From Puccinellia tenuiflora (taxonomy: Eukaryota > Streptophyta > Magnoliopsida > Poales > Poaceae), in assembly GCA_012064385.1 (NCBI GenBank), contig QRDG01000520.1, positions 747,204 through 811,203 on the forward strand: a DNA stretch of 64,000 bases, written 5' to 3'. The position numbers were made by a program, and so were the translations under genes. Positions 1 through 10,320 of this stretch are shown piece after piece; within the stretch, counting starts at the first letter, position 1, and the number at the start of each line of letters is the position of its first letter. Under the pieces are notes generated by a model, which saw only the letters and a program-made list of their open reading frames with translations, searched no databases and had not been told where the DNA came from.

Positions 1-1601
1 GAACAGGTACGCGCCTGAAGAAAAAGAAAGAAAGAAACAGGGGGAGGGGATGGTCGTCGCCGGCGTTCTCACCGTCGAGGACGAGGGCGTCGACTCCGGC
101 GGTCCTAGGGCAAGGGAAGGTGGCTACGGGCTCCGGGAGGGGTGGATTGGAAGAGGGAGGAGGCTTGGGCGGCGGGGTGGCTCTGGAGATGAGGAATCGG
201 TCGGGACCGAGCGGCGGGCGGCTCGTCGCCGAGCTCGAGCTCCCCGGAGCTGATGGAGGGGGAGGAGGCTCAGGGGAGGGGTGGTGGTGTGGTGCTGGGC
301 TGCTGCCGGGGGGCTCCTTTTATAGCCCTCCACGGTGGGGGTCCGGACGAGCGTGCGGGAGGTGTCGGGCGAGGATGGCCGGGCGGGGGAGACGACGGGC
401 GCGCGTCGTCGGTGTAGTGCAGGCGGGCTGGACGGCGGGATTCGCGCGTCGGGATGAGCAGGGTGGCGTGGCGCACTGGCGGTGGGGGTCCGTGCGTCCG
501 AGCGAGGTGCGGCGCGTGGAGGCTGGGGCAGAGGGGAAGCGACGGACGGCGCGTCGACGGTGTAGCGGCAGGGGTGCTGTGCGGGGTGGAGCTGCTCCTA
601 GACGACGGGATCGCGGGGCAGCGGCGTGGAGGGCACAGTGAGGGGGGTCCCGCGGCGGCCCTGTTCGGCGGCGTGTCGGCAGCGGACGGCAGCACACGGG
701 AGGGGTGAGGAGCGGGGAGGTGCCGTGGTGGTCGTGCAGGAGGTGTGGGTGCTGGAGGACACGAGGGAAGGCGCGGGGGAGGTCACCGGCGGCGACCAAG
801 AACTGGCGGCGCCGTCGGGCACGTTCTGGTTCATGACCTGCCATGCCGACATCGGCATCAAGTTTCTCTCATCCTAGGTCACCAAATGGAAACGCCGTGT
901 CACTTGGTGCCAAATTCAACTCTACGATTTGCAGAACAAAGTTTTCCAAAACAAACTTTACTATACAAAATTTCATCGAACACCTTCTGCTGAAAAGGAA
1001 ATTGGATTTTGGGCAACTAAAATAAAATATTTGGCCAGGAAAATTCACAGAGGTATATATTGGTAGGAGCATCTACCTTAGGGTTTTTAAATTTTTGGAA
1101 AATGTTTAGTAGGGTTTCCAAAATAACAAGTTTAGGCCAGAAAGTAAAACAGGGAAAAACTCAAATATTTTCTTAACAAGGTATGGAATTTTTACATATT
1201 TGGGTTACACTGGTTAGAGATCCTCCCTGAATTTTTGTAGAATTTTTGAAGATGGTTTTGACCTACTATCCTTTGGAAAGCTAGGGTTTTGGGATTTTTG
1301 GCAGAAAATAAATCAGGGAAAATCAACTTTTCTAACAAGTCACCCAATATTTTTGCATAAATGGGTTCTAGGCTAGATGGGGATCACTCTGGAATTTTTG
1401 GGGAATTTTTGAAGTCACCCTTTGGCACTCCTTTGGAAGGCTAGGGTTTAGGCCCTTTTGCATTAAAGAAAAGACAAATTTTGAACCTTGGGGTTTTGGA
1501 AATGTAGAAAAAATAGAGGGCCAAGATCAAGATCCAAATCCAAATCCAAATTTTGGTTTTGTCAAAGAAAATTTTATAGGGCCAAAATTCGGGATGTGAC
1601 A
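1..1601 (-). repeat. 3' LTR of element A (partial)
   Basis: This stretch is colinear with 6360-8038. On the minus strand it starts TGTCACATCCCGAATTTTGG directly after a G-rich tract. It contains a GC-rich promoter block (about 50-860) and an AT-rich outer part (about 860-1601). It carries many small indels relative to the other copy. The missing remainder lies left of the window. Confidence 0.85.
316..325 (-). promoter_or_regulatory. LTR TATA box, element A 3' LTR
   Basis: Minus-strand CTATAAAAGG sits in a GC-rich block, with the same box at 6692-6701 in the other LTR. Its direction agrees with the element's orientation, so it probably marks the U3/R boundary. Confidence 0.6.
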
Positions 1602-1620
1602 AACCTTCCCCCCTTAAAAT
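1602..1620 (-). other. Polypurine tract of element A
   Basis: Minus strand reads ATTTTAAGGGGGGAAGGTT immediately before the TGTCAC start of the 3' LTR. It is preceded by the motif TCTCGGGGACGAGATTC, also seen just before the 3' LTRs of the array and of element F. Confidence 0.75.
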
Positions 1621-2026
1621 GAATCTCGTCCCCGAGATTCGAGTTGCTCATGGAATAGGTATGGTTTCTGCTCCAACAGATCCTTATTTCTTGGGGCTTC
1701 CTCTGTGTTTCCTCTTTTTAATCCTTGTGATCTGCTTGGTTGTGTGTTCTGGCTTATCCAAACTTGGGAAATTCCTGCACATGATTGGTGGCTTAGGTCC
1801 AGTCTAGGGAAAAAAAACGGTGTTGCAACAAAATTCTGAAGCAGAGTGGGAGGCTCCGGTCAAAAAATTAGCGCAAGTTTAGTGTTGGTGTTCACATACC
1901 AAGCGCACGCTTCTGAAGCTTCGTAGGTTTCTTCGGCGGACATGTGGTGGACACGAGCGACTTGAGGTGGCTTCATTGTTCCGGTGGGAGGGTTGTTGAG
2001 GTTGCCATTGTTGTTCTGGTCAGCGG
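1621..2026 (-). other. Non-coding tail between gag and 3' LTR of element A
   Basis: About 400 bp between the zinc knuckle and the polypurine tract. I find no protease, RT or integrase motif in any frame. The space where pol would lie is simply absent. Confidence 0.6.
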
Positions 2027-3054
2027 GCAATCAGCTATGTAGTGCCCTTTCTTGCCGCACTTAAAGCAGGAATTTTCCCTCTTGCAGTCATCCACGAGAG
2101 GACGCTTGTGGTAGAATTCACTCGGGGGTATCCCTCCTTTCTGGGTGGGGTCCAGGTAGTTGGAGGTGTAGGGGCCGGTGAGTTGGGTGGCCAGGTACGT
2201 GGCTTTTTGTGAGCTTCTTCTGGCTGGTGCTTGCGAGACTCAAACTTCTTCTTGTGGGAATCATAGATGGTGCGGTGTTCCTTCTCTGAAATCAGTGCGG
2301 TGTTTACCATGGCTTGAAAATCTGGAACTGTAGGACACTGAGCTGTGTCTTGATGGCCTGGTGCATTCCATGGAGAAATCTGTCCTTCTTCTTCTCATCT
2401 GTGTTGACATCATCAGGGCATAGCGGGCAAGATCGTTGAACTTGGTCAGGTACTCGCTTACAGTTGAGTTGCCCTGAGTGAGTGCTAGGAGTTCCTGCTG
2501 CTTCATCTTCATGAGGCTTGAGGGTATGTAGGCTTTGCGGAAAATTTCTTGGAATTCGGTCCAGGTGATAGTGGTTCCATTTCCTCTCATATCTTTCTGA
2601 TTGTCCCACCACACATCGGCTGGTCCTTCAAGATAGTGAGTGACAAAGGTACCTTGTCTTGCTCATCAACGCGAGCGATCTCTAACTTCTTTTCCATGGT
2701 ACGGAGCCAATCATCTGCTTCGAGTGGGTTGGTGGCCTGCGAGAACTGAGGTGGCCGAGTGCGCTGGAAGTCTTGCAGCTTGGAGCGGGTCGGGCGAGGG
2801 GCGTTCTGTGCTTGCATGTAGGTGCCAAATTCTCTCATAATTTGAGTCATGTACAGCTGGTGGCGTTCATCCATCATCAACAATAGCTGGCTTGGAGTTG
2901 GTTCCTGCGGAGTTGGCGGCTGTGGGGGCATTGGGTCCATGCCGGCTTGTCGGGCTGAACGGCGGATTGGGGTTCCTTGGCTGCCACTTGTACCTGTGTT
3001 GGGCCTCATCCTGGTTGGTTGAAGGTGGGGTTGACGGGTGCCATGAGCTTCCAT
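2027..3054 (-). pseudogene. gag: gag of element A (frameshifted)
   Basis: Capsid/nucleocapsid polyprotein of a Gypsy element. The start is taken at the methionine of MEAHGTRQPH (3052-3054), 9 codons inside the longest ORF. The N-terminal part has a Pro/Gln-rich stretch, then the capsid hallmark ADDWLRTMEKKLEIARV. The reading frame changes near 2640 (capsid WWDNQ region), again near 2420, and again near 2310, so no single frame covers it. A CCHC knuckle, CFKCGKKGHYIADC, lies at 2027-2068. The order is normal for gag; only pol is missing. At least three frameshifts make it non-functional as read. Confidence 0.85.
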
Positions 3055-3274
3055 AAGGGGAGAAAGAAATGCAACATCCAAGAAGATCCAATAAAAGCAA
3101 GAGATAAAACCAAGGCGTTTTTATACAATGGAGAGTTGGGTTACATGACACATGGTGCACAATATTATTAAACGAGGGACAAGCCATTACTCCTACATTA
3201 TTCACATGCACGTCGGACTACGTGATCGTCGACTACGATACACAGCTGGGATGCAAGCGCTACTGCTCCGGAGG

Positions 3275-4061
3275 CTAGCGTCTAGAGCTACATCTCGAGG
3301 GGAGTAGCAGTGCGATGATGTCGATGCCGTTGATGCTCCTTCCCAGCATTCTGGGGGCGTACGAGGGGAAGGGTGTGCCGATGTCGACGCGGAGACACTG
3401 GGCCTGAGGTTCCTGAGTGTATCCAGTGAAGAAGCGAGGAGGGGCGCTAGAGCTACGGAACGCGGTGGCTCGAGCGGGAGTGGAAGCGAGTTTTGCTCTC
3501 AGCTGGTCAAGAGTACGGGGAAGGTGGGTCGAATACGGAGGGATCTTGTGGGAAGGACCGATTCCTGGTGCTCTTGTTGCTCCAACCGCAGTCATGCTAG
3601 CGTGAGAAGGTGTGTCGTGTAGATACTGGTGGAGGTAGGATGTGTACCGGAGAAGGGCGGTGAGTTTTGCAGAGAGATCCCTCGGGTTGGGAAAGAGGAC
3701 ATCTCCGTTGCCCCAATCCAACCTTGGGAGGTGTGCATAGCGGGGCACCTCCTCATGATAGGGTCGTGGGTGCGGAGAAGAACGATGGCATCTGCAGCGG
3801 CTTCTTGGATGGCTCGGGTTCTCCTGGGGGTGGACGTCAGAGGAGAGGGCGTACATGTGTCCTTGGCCCACGGCGAGGCGCACAAGTAGACGGTGGCGAT
3901 AAACTCTGAGTGGGTCCATCGCGACGGGAGCATAGCACGCGGTAGGTCGGAGAAGGGGAGGATGGGTAGAGGTGTGCCCAAATCTCGCGGAGGAATTGCG
4001 GCATGCCGGGAACGTTCAAGGCGGGGGTTTCTACGGGTAGCTCGAACTTCATCTGTACCAT
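3275..4061 (-). pseudogene. Leader ORF upstream of gag in element A
   Basis: Between the primer site and gag the minus strand is open but spread over all three frames. It begins MVQMKFELPVETPALNVP at 4061, continues in a second frame with an Ala/Arg-rich part that includes EAAADAIVLLRTHDPIMRR, and ends in a 214-codon frame that stops near 3275. The biased composition and overlapping open frames suggest a once-coding leader ORF now broken by at least two frameshifts. Extra ORFs before gag occur in some plant Gypsy lineages, but I do not recognise this protein and assign no function. It could also be chance openness in GC-rich DNA. Confidence 0.4.
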
Positions 4062-4192
4062 AGGTAGAAGCCAAAAATGTGAGTTGTAAGGTTAGAAAAA
4101 CACAAACCGATAGAGAAACAATTAAAAGAAAGCAAAGCAACGTTCGCTATCTAAGGCTCCGTTTAGAACTAGGGTATCCTACAGGCAGTTAG

Positions 4193-4204
4193 GCTCTGAT
4201 ACCA
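4193..4204 (-). other. Primer binding site (initiator Met-tRNA) of element A
   Basis: Minus strand TGGTATCAGAGC, complementary to the 3' end of plant Met-tRNA, lies 5 nt after the LTR end (GCCACA at 4210). It fixes the element's orientation as minus. Confidence 0.9.
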
Positions 4205-5433
4205 AGCTCTGTGGCACCCCGATCCGGAGATCGAGTTACCCCATATATCAGTCCCAGGAGCACTGAATATATGACAACTTGATAACAGAACATAACCACT
4301 TTATTAAGGGGTCGGGAACCGACGATGGATTACAAGGGTCTCATTACAAGGCTGCGCCCTAGCGCACACAACAGTTTATACATTATTTATCGAACATGAC
4401 TTCATCAGAGGGCGTCAGCGGATTGGCAGAAGCGTGCGACGAAGAGGGCCTAACTCCACAGGGCTCTGCCTGGATACCGGATCTAGTTCTCGTACAAGGG
4501 GTACTCGGCGACGGGGGTAGGAGGATCTGGCCACATGAAAAGCCAGGTGAGTACATGGAATGTACTCGCAAGACATCAATCCTCAATCAACCGTAACCAA
4601 CGGTCCTATATGGCATGGCATGGGTGCAGGTGCGAGTCCAAGCTTAACGGTTGGACTTAACTTACCTACTTACCTGTGACGAAAACCGTGGCTTGTGAGA
4701 ACGAGTCTCATTTCCACACAACACTATCCACAACCATTATGTTCTCAAGCTTGACCAACTCTGGTCCACTTCTGGGCTTAGCTTTGACCAACTATGGTCC
4801 ACTTTTCAGCTCAATCAACTTTGGCCAACTCTGGCCGTTTGGTGAATTTATTTCTCCGTGTTCGACTGGACTGACTCTAGTGTGACTGGACCCAACACCG
4901 TTCCTTAGTTAGGAACAATACTAGATTCTAGATTTGACACTCTCGAGAGGTTGCAACTTTTATCCACACGTTGGGGTCTAAGCTTGTACAGCCGGTACCT
5001 GCCGCACAAACCTATTCCCCCCGTAGCCGTCCGCTCTACAAGACACTCCTTGTATAGCTACCGACTTACTACTCGGGCTAAGTCTTATGACGAAGTGAAT
5101 CCGGCACGTCCCCAACTCATGAGCAACGCCTAGCTCCGGAACCTTCACAAGACTAGCCCCGACCACAACTATGCAGTAACAGACTAGACTTGCCAAGTGG
5201 GTAGCATCAAAAGAGGCTCGATAGGCTACTAAGCTGCGGTCTGCCCATTTCAACGACGCATGGTTGTGCGGGTGTGTTTGGCGAGTGGCACTATTTGACT
5301 CAATCTAGTCGACGGAGGTGGTTATCTTTTAGTCAATTTTTATTCTCGGCCATAAGACAGCAGCAAACGTTAGTCCACAAGATATACATGAGCATCAAAT
5401 AATCACATAGTAGTTCAGCAAGGTAAAGTAAGG

Positions 5434-5633
5434 TCAACCGGGCGAGGACGGAGATGTCTCCGGCCAGTAGCAGCCACGGGTCGAGTAAGAAATGAAAATG
5501 ACAAAATCAACCGGGCGAGGATGGAGATATCTCCAGCCAGTTGCAGCCACGGTCGAGTAAGAAAAATAACAAAATCAACCGGGCGAGGACGGAGATGTCT
5601 CCGGCCAGTTGCAGCCACGGGTTGAGTAAATAA
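5434..5633. repeat. Tandem repeat, 3 units of about 68-73 bp, inside LTR A
   Basis: Units start at 5434, 5507 and 5575 with TCAACCGGGCGAGGA and share GGAGAT..CTCC..CCAG and GCAGCCACGG. Unit length varies through small indels in the A-rich linker. Confidence 0.85.
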
Positions 5634-5654
5634 ATACGCACACCCCACTCTACG

Positions 5655-5890
5655 GAAAGTAGACGAGATTCAATCCACGTGGGCGGAGCCCGACATGTAT
5701 TTAGTCGCCGGCCGGAACTCAACCCACACTTGATGGGTTTATTGTATTGCAGGAAAGTAAAGTTACTTGAAATAAAAGTACTGAAAGTAGGCGAGATTCA
5801 ATCCACGCGGGCGGTGCCCAGCATGTATTTAGTCGCCGGCCGGAACTCAACTCACGGAACATGAGTTTATCGTATTGCAGAAAGTAAAAG
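5655..5890. repeat. Tandem duplication, 2 units of about 128 bp, inside LTR A
   Basis: Units start at 5655 and 5783 with GAAAGTAG and share GCGGG/GTGGG-CGG and the block TTTAGTCGCCGGCCGGAACT. Confidence 0.8.
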
Positions 5891-6691
5891 TAGCATTAGG
5901 TCACATGAAATAATAGGCATGAAATAAGACATGTGGGATGCAACTATCGCGCAACCAAGTAACAACAAGTCAAATAAGACATCGATGACTTGGGAACGGA
6001 TGGTTGGGGGCTGATGGCTTGCCTTCTGTTGTGGGATCAACTTCCACGTCAAAAGTGGGGTTTGGGTCTCCTAAAGAAATTTAAAACTAGGGTTAAAACC
6101 TTCGATAAGACATTCAAAAGTTCAGTAGGCAAACGAATTTCAAATCCATTGAAACCAGTGTCATTGGATAGAGAACTTCAAAACAAAGCCAGTGGAAAAA
6201 AGCTCATATTTTTCTGATCATTTTTGAGAGAGATATGAATGTCCAAAGTTTGACCTAAAATCTGCCATTTCAAAAAACAGAGAAAATAGAAAAAGAAAAC
6301 GTTTCACAAAAGTTTGAAAATCTGACGGGCGGGGCCCACTGGTCAGCGGCCCATTAGCCGAACCGGTACGCACCTGAAGAAAGAAAGAAAAAAAGAAACA
6401 GAGGGGAGGGGATGGTCGTCGCCGGCGTTCTCACCGTCGAGGACGAGGGCGTCGATTCCGGCGGTCCTAGGGCAAGGTGAAGGTGGCTACGGGCTCCGGG
6501 AGGGGTGGATTGGAATAGGGAGGAGGCTTGGGCGGCGGGGTGGCTCTGGAGGTGGTGAATTGCTTGGGGACAGAGCGGCGGGAACGGGCTCGTCGCCGAC
6601 GCTCCGGTGCTCCCCGGGAGCTAGTGTGGGGTGGAGAGGAGGCTCAGGGGGAGGGGATGGTGGTGTGGTGCTGGGCTGCTGCCGGGGGGCT

Positions 6692-6701
6692 CCTTTTATA
6701 G
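6692..6701 (-). promoter_or_regulatory. LTR TATA box, element A 5' LTR
   Basis: Minus-strand CTATAAAAGG followed by GC-rich leader sequence. It is identical in setting to 316-325. This is the copy that would drive the element's own transcript. Confidence 0.6.
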
Positions 6702-8038
6702 CCCTCCACGGTGGGGGGTCCGGGCGAGCTTGCGGTGAGGTGTCGAGGCGAGGATGGCCGGGCGGTGGGAGACGACGGGCGGCGCGTCGTCGGTGTAGAT
6801 GCAGGGCGGAGCTGTACGGCGGGATTCGCGCGTCGTGGATGAGCACAGGGTGGCGTGGCGCATGCTGGCGGTGGGGGTCCTTGCGTCCGAGTCGAGGTGG
6901 CGGCGCGTGGAGGCTGGGGCAGAGGGGAAGCGACGGACGGCGCGTCGACGGTGTAGCGGCAGGGGTGCTGTGCGGGGTGGAGCTGCTCCTGAACGACGGG
7001 ATTCGCGGGGCAGCGGCCTGTGGAGGGGCACAGTGAGGTGGGGTCCCGTGGCGGCCCTGTTCGGCGGCATGTCGGCATGCGGACGGCAGCACACGGGAGG
7101 GGATGAGGAGCGGGGAGGTGCCGTGGTGGTCGTGCAGGAGGTGTGGGTGCTGGAGGACACGAGTGGAGGCGCGGGGAAGGTCACCGGCGGCGACTAAGAA
7201 CTGGCGGCGCCGTCGGGCACGTTCTGGTTCATGAACTGACCATGCCGACATCGGCATCAAGATTTATCTCTCATCATAGGTCACCAACTGGAAGCTGCTC
7301 GCGTCACTCGGTGCCAAATTCCACACTCTACTGCTTTGCAGAACAAAGTTTTCCCAAAATCTACACTTTACCTATACACAAATTTCATCGAACACCTTCT
7401 GCTGAAAAGGGAAATTGGGTTTTGGGCAACTAAAATAAAAGATATTTGGCCAGGAAAATTCACAGAGGTATATATTGGTTAGGAGCATCTACCTTAGGGT
7501 TTTTAAAATTTTTGGAAAATGTTTAGTAGGGTTTCCAAAAATAACAAGTTTAGGCCAGAAAGTAAAACAGGGAAAAACTCAAATATTTTCTTAACCAGGT
7601 ATGGCATATTTTTACATATTTGGGTTATACACTGGATAGAGATCCTCCCTGAATTTTTGTAGAATTTTTGAAGATGGTTTTGACCTACTTCCTTTGAAAA
7701 GCTAGGGTTTTGGGATTTTTGGCAGAAAATAAATCAGGGAAAAGTCAAATCTTTTCCTAACAAGTCACCCAATATTTTGCATAAATGGGTTCTAGGCTAG
7801 ATGGGGATCACTCTGGAATTTTGGGGAATTTTTGAAGTCACCTTTGGCACACTTCCTTTGGAAGGCTAGGGTTTAGGCCCTTTTTGCATTAAAAGAAAAG
7901 ACAATTTTTTTTTTGAGAATCTTGGGGTTTGGAAATGTGGAATAAAATAGAGGGGCCAAGATCAGAAGATCCAAAATCAAAACCAAGTTTTGTTTTTGAC
8001 AAGGAAATTTTTATTTGGCCAAAATTCGGGATGTGACA

Positions 8039-10284
8039 TCGCCTCTATGCCAAGTTCTCCAAGTGTGAATTTTGGCTAAAGGAGCTCATCTTCCTAGGTC
8101 ATGTGGTGTCAGCTTCCAGAGTAGCAGTGATACCTGACAAGATTCAGGCAATCCTGGATTGGCCTACTCCAAAGTCCTTCAAAGACATCCGTAGCTTCCT
8201 TGGGTTGGCGGGTTATTACCGCCGATTCACCGAGGGCTTTTTAAGATAGCAAAAGCGTTGACAGACCTCCTCAAGAAAAATAAACAGTTTGTGTGGACCA
8301 ACAAAGCTGAAGAGAGCTTCCAAACTCTCAAGGTCAAACTCAGTACCACTCCTGTGCTTGTCCTTCCAAACACCGACAAAGACTTTGTCGTCTACTGTGA
8401 CGCATCACTTCAAGGATTGGGCTGTGTGTTAATGCAAGAAGGCCATGTGGTAGCCTATGCTTATCGCCAACTCAAACCACACGAGCACAACTATCTAACT
8501 CACGATCTAGAGCTTGCTGCCGTGGTTCATGCTTTGAAGCAATGGAGGCCCTACCTGTTGGGCAATCATTGCGAGATCTTCTCAGATCATCAAAGTCTGA
8601 AGTATCTCTTCACCAAGCCAGATCTGAATCTCCGACAGAGAAGATGGTTGGAATTAATCAAAGACTATGATGTGACCCTCAAATATCAGCCCGGCAAGGC
8701 CAATGTCGTGGCAGATGCTCTGAGTTGCAAGGCTTATTGCAAAACTCTGATGGTTGAAAAGGCTCAACCTGCTCTCCATGAGGAATTTGCTCGGTTGAAT
8801 CCGGAGATTGTTCCCTCCGGATATCTAGCTAACCTGGAGATCAAATCTACTCTTGAGGATGAAATCAAGGTAGCCCAGCAACATGATGCTGGCATACGCA
8901 AGATCAAAAAGAATATCGCAAGTGGGAAGGCCAAGTGTTTTTCCATTGATGACTCCGGTGTTGTCTATTTTGGGACCGTCTTGTGGTGCCCAAGAGGGGA
9001 AATACCAAGGGGTTGATACTCCAAGAAGCACATGAATCTCCCATATCCATCCATCGTGGTAGCACCAAAATGTACCAAGACCTCCGCAGCAAATTCTGGT
9101 GGACTCGCATGAAGCGGGAAATTTCCAAGTATGTTGCTGAATGCGACGTCTGTCGCTGAGTGAACGCTGAACATCAAAGGCCAGCGGGTACCCTTCGCCC
9201 CATAGCTATTCCCGAGTGGAAGTGGGATGAAGTTGGTATGGATTTCATCACCGGTTTTCCAAGATCACCAAAGGGTAACAATGCCATTTGGGTAGTCATT
9301 GATCGTCTATCCAAGGTCACCCATTTCCTCCCTGTTCGGGAGGATATCAACTATGTTAAACTGGCAGAGCTGTATATGGCCCGGATTGTTCCTTTGCATG
9401 GGGTTCCTTTGAGGATCATCTCAGACCGTGGTAGTCTGTTTGTGTCCAAATTCTGGCAAAGCTTCCAAAAAGCTCTTGGAACCCGCCTCAACTTCAGCAC
9501 AGCCTATCATCCTCAAACTGACGGTCAAACTGAAAGGGTGAACCAAGTTCTTGAGGACATGCTTCGGGCATGTGTTATCTCCTTCGGTAAGGGTTGGGAA
9601 AAGTATCTCCCCCTCGCCGAGTTCTCCTACAACAACAGTTATCAGGCTAGTCTGCAAATGGCTCCCTTTGAGGTCCTCTATGGGAGAAAATGCCGAACTC
9701 CTCTGAATTGGTCTGAAACTGGAGAGAGGCCATTCTTCGGTCCTAATGTGATCAATGAGGCTGAAGAAAAGGTTCGTATCATCTGGGAAAATCTCAAGAT
9801 TGCCCAGTCCAGACAAAAGAGCTATTATGATAAGCATCATCAGGAGGTTCACTATGCCATTGGTGATAAAGCCTATCTTCGAGTCTCTCCGCTTCGAGGC
9901 GTTTGTCGCTTCGGGATCAAGGGAAAATTGGCACCTCGCTATGTTGGTCCTTTCACCGTCCTAGCCAAGCGAGTATATCTCTCCTACCAACTCGAGCTAC
10001 CCTCAAACTTTCCGGATGTACATGATGTGTTCCATGTCTCCCAACTCCGGCGTTGCTTCAACGATCCTATTCGTGGGTTTGATCATGAAGTGTTGGACAT
10101 CTAGGAGGATTTGAGTTACCGTGAGCATCCTGTCCGTATCTTGGATGAAGCGGAAAGGAAAACCCACAACAAGACCATGAAGTTCCTCAAAATCCAATGG
10201 TCTAACCATTCTGAAGAAGAAGCGACTTGGGAGCGTGAAACTAGTCTTCGTCAGGAATATCCTGCCTTCTTCACTCAAGCCTAG
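8039..10284 (+). pseudogene. pol: pol 3' part of element B (RT end, RNase H, integrase, chromodomain)
   Basis: Starts inside RT (KFSKCEFWLKELIFLGHVVS, then the FLGLAGYYRRF thumb region), where element A interrupts it. RNase H follows, with catalytic Asp/Glu in VVYCDASLQGLG, HDLELAAVVHALKQW, FSDHQSLKYLF and NVVADALS. The integrase core has GMDFITGFP, IISDRGSLF and YHPQTDGQTERVNQ (D,D,E). The C-terminus has a GPF..L domain and a chromodomain-like end with ATWERET. Lesions: one-base losses near 8240 and near 8970, a TGA at 9157-9159 in the zinc-binding region, and a TAG at 10102-10104. The family is a chromovirus-type Gypsy. The copy is dead. Confidence 0.9.
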
Positions 10285-10304
10285 AATCTCGGGACGAGAT
10301 TCCT

Positions 10305-10316
10305 GTAAGGGGGGTA
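10305..10316 (+). other. Polypurine tract of element B
   Basis: TAAGGGGGGTAG lies just before the TGTAATAGCCCC start of the LTR. The conserved CTCGGGACGAGATTCC precedes it. Confidence 0.75.
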
Positions 10317-10320
10317 GAAT

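Larger units (their letters stand above)
1..8038 (-). mobile_element. Element A: gag-only Ty3/Gypsy LTR retrotransposon (TR-GAG-like), minus strand
   Basis: Two LTR copies (1-1601, cut by the window edge, and 4210-8038) flank only about 2.6 kb of internal DNA. Read on the minus strand the order is 5' LTR, Met-tRNA primer site, a leader ORF, gag with one CCHC knuckle, polypurine tract, 3' LTR. There is no protease, RT, RNase H or integrase, so the element could only have moved with help from an autonomous relative. Long LTRs, the Met-tRNA primer site and the gag type fit chromovirus (Tekay/Del-like) Gypsy elements; the lineage is inferred. It sits in the RT domain of element B, whose reading frame resumes at 8039. 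The left target-site duplication lies outside the window. Confidence 0.85.
4210..8038 (-). repeat. 5' LTR of element A (3,829 bp)
   Basis: Runs from TGTGGCACCCC (plus strand, 4210) to GATGTGACA (8038), giving TG...CA ends on the minus strand. The outer 1.7 kb (6360-8038) matches 1-1601. It holds a TATA box (6692-6701), two short tandem repeats (5434-5633, 5655-5890) and the palindrome CTCTCGAGAG (4943-4952). The promoter position implies an unusually long R-U5 of about 2.4 kb. Confidence 0.85.

Noticed and set aside
50..861. Overlapping ORFs on both strands in GC-rich DNA
   Set aside because: They lie in LTR A promoter/leader sequence, are Arg/Gly/Pro-rich, are not shared in frame with the second LTR copy (6487-7260), and show no domain.
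8764..9177. Minus-strand ORFs opposite RNase H and integrase
   Set aside because: Shadows of a conserved pol reading frame.
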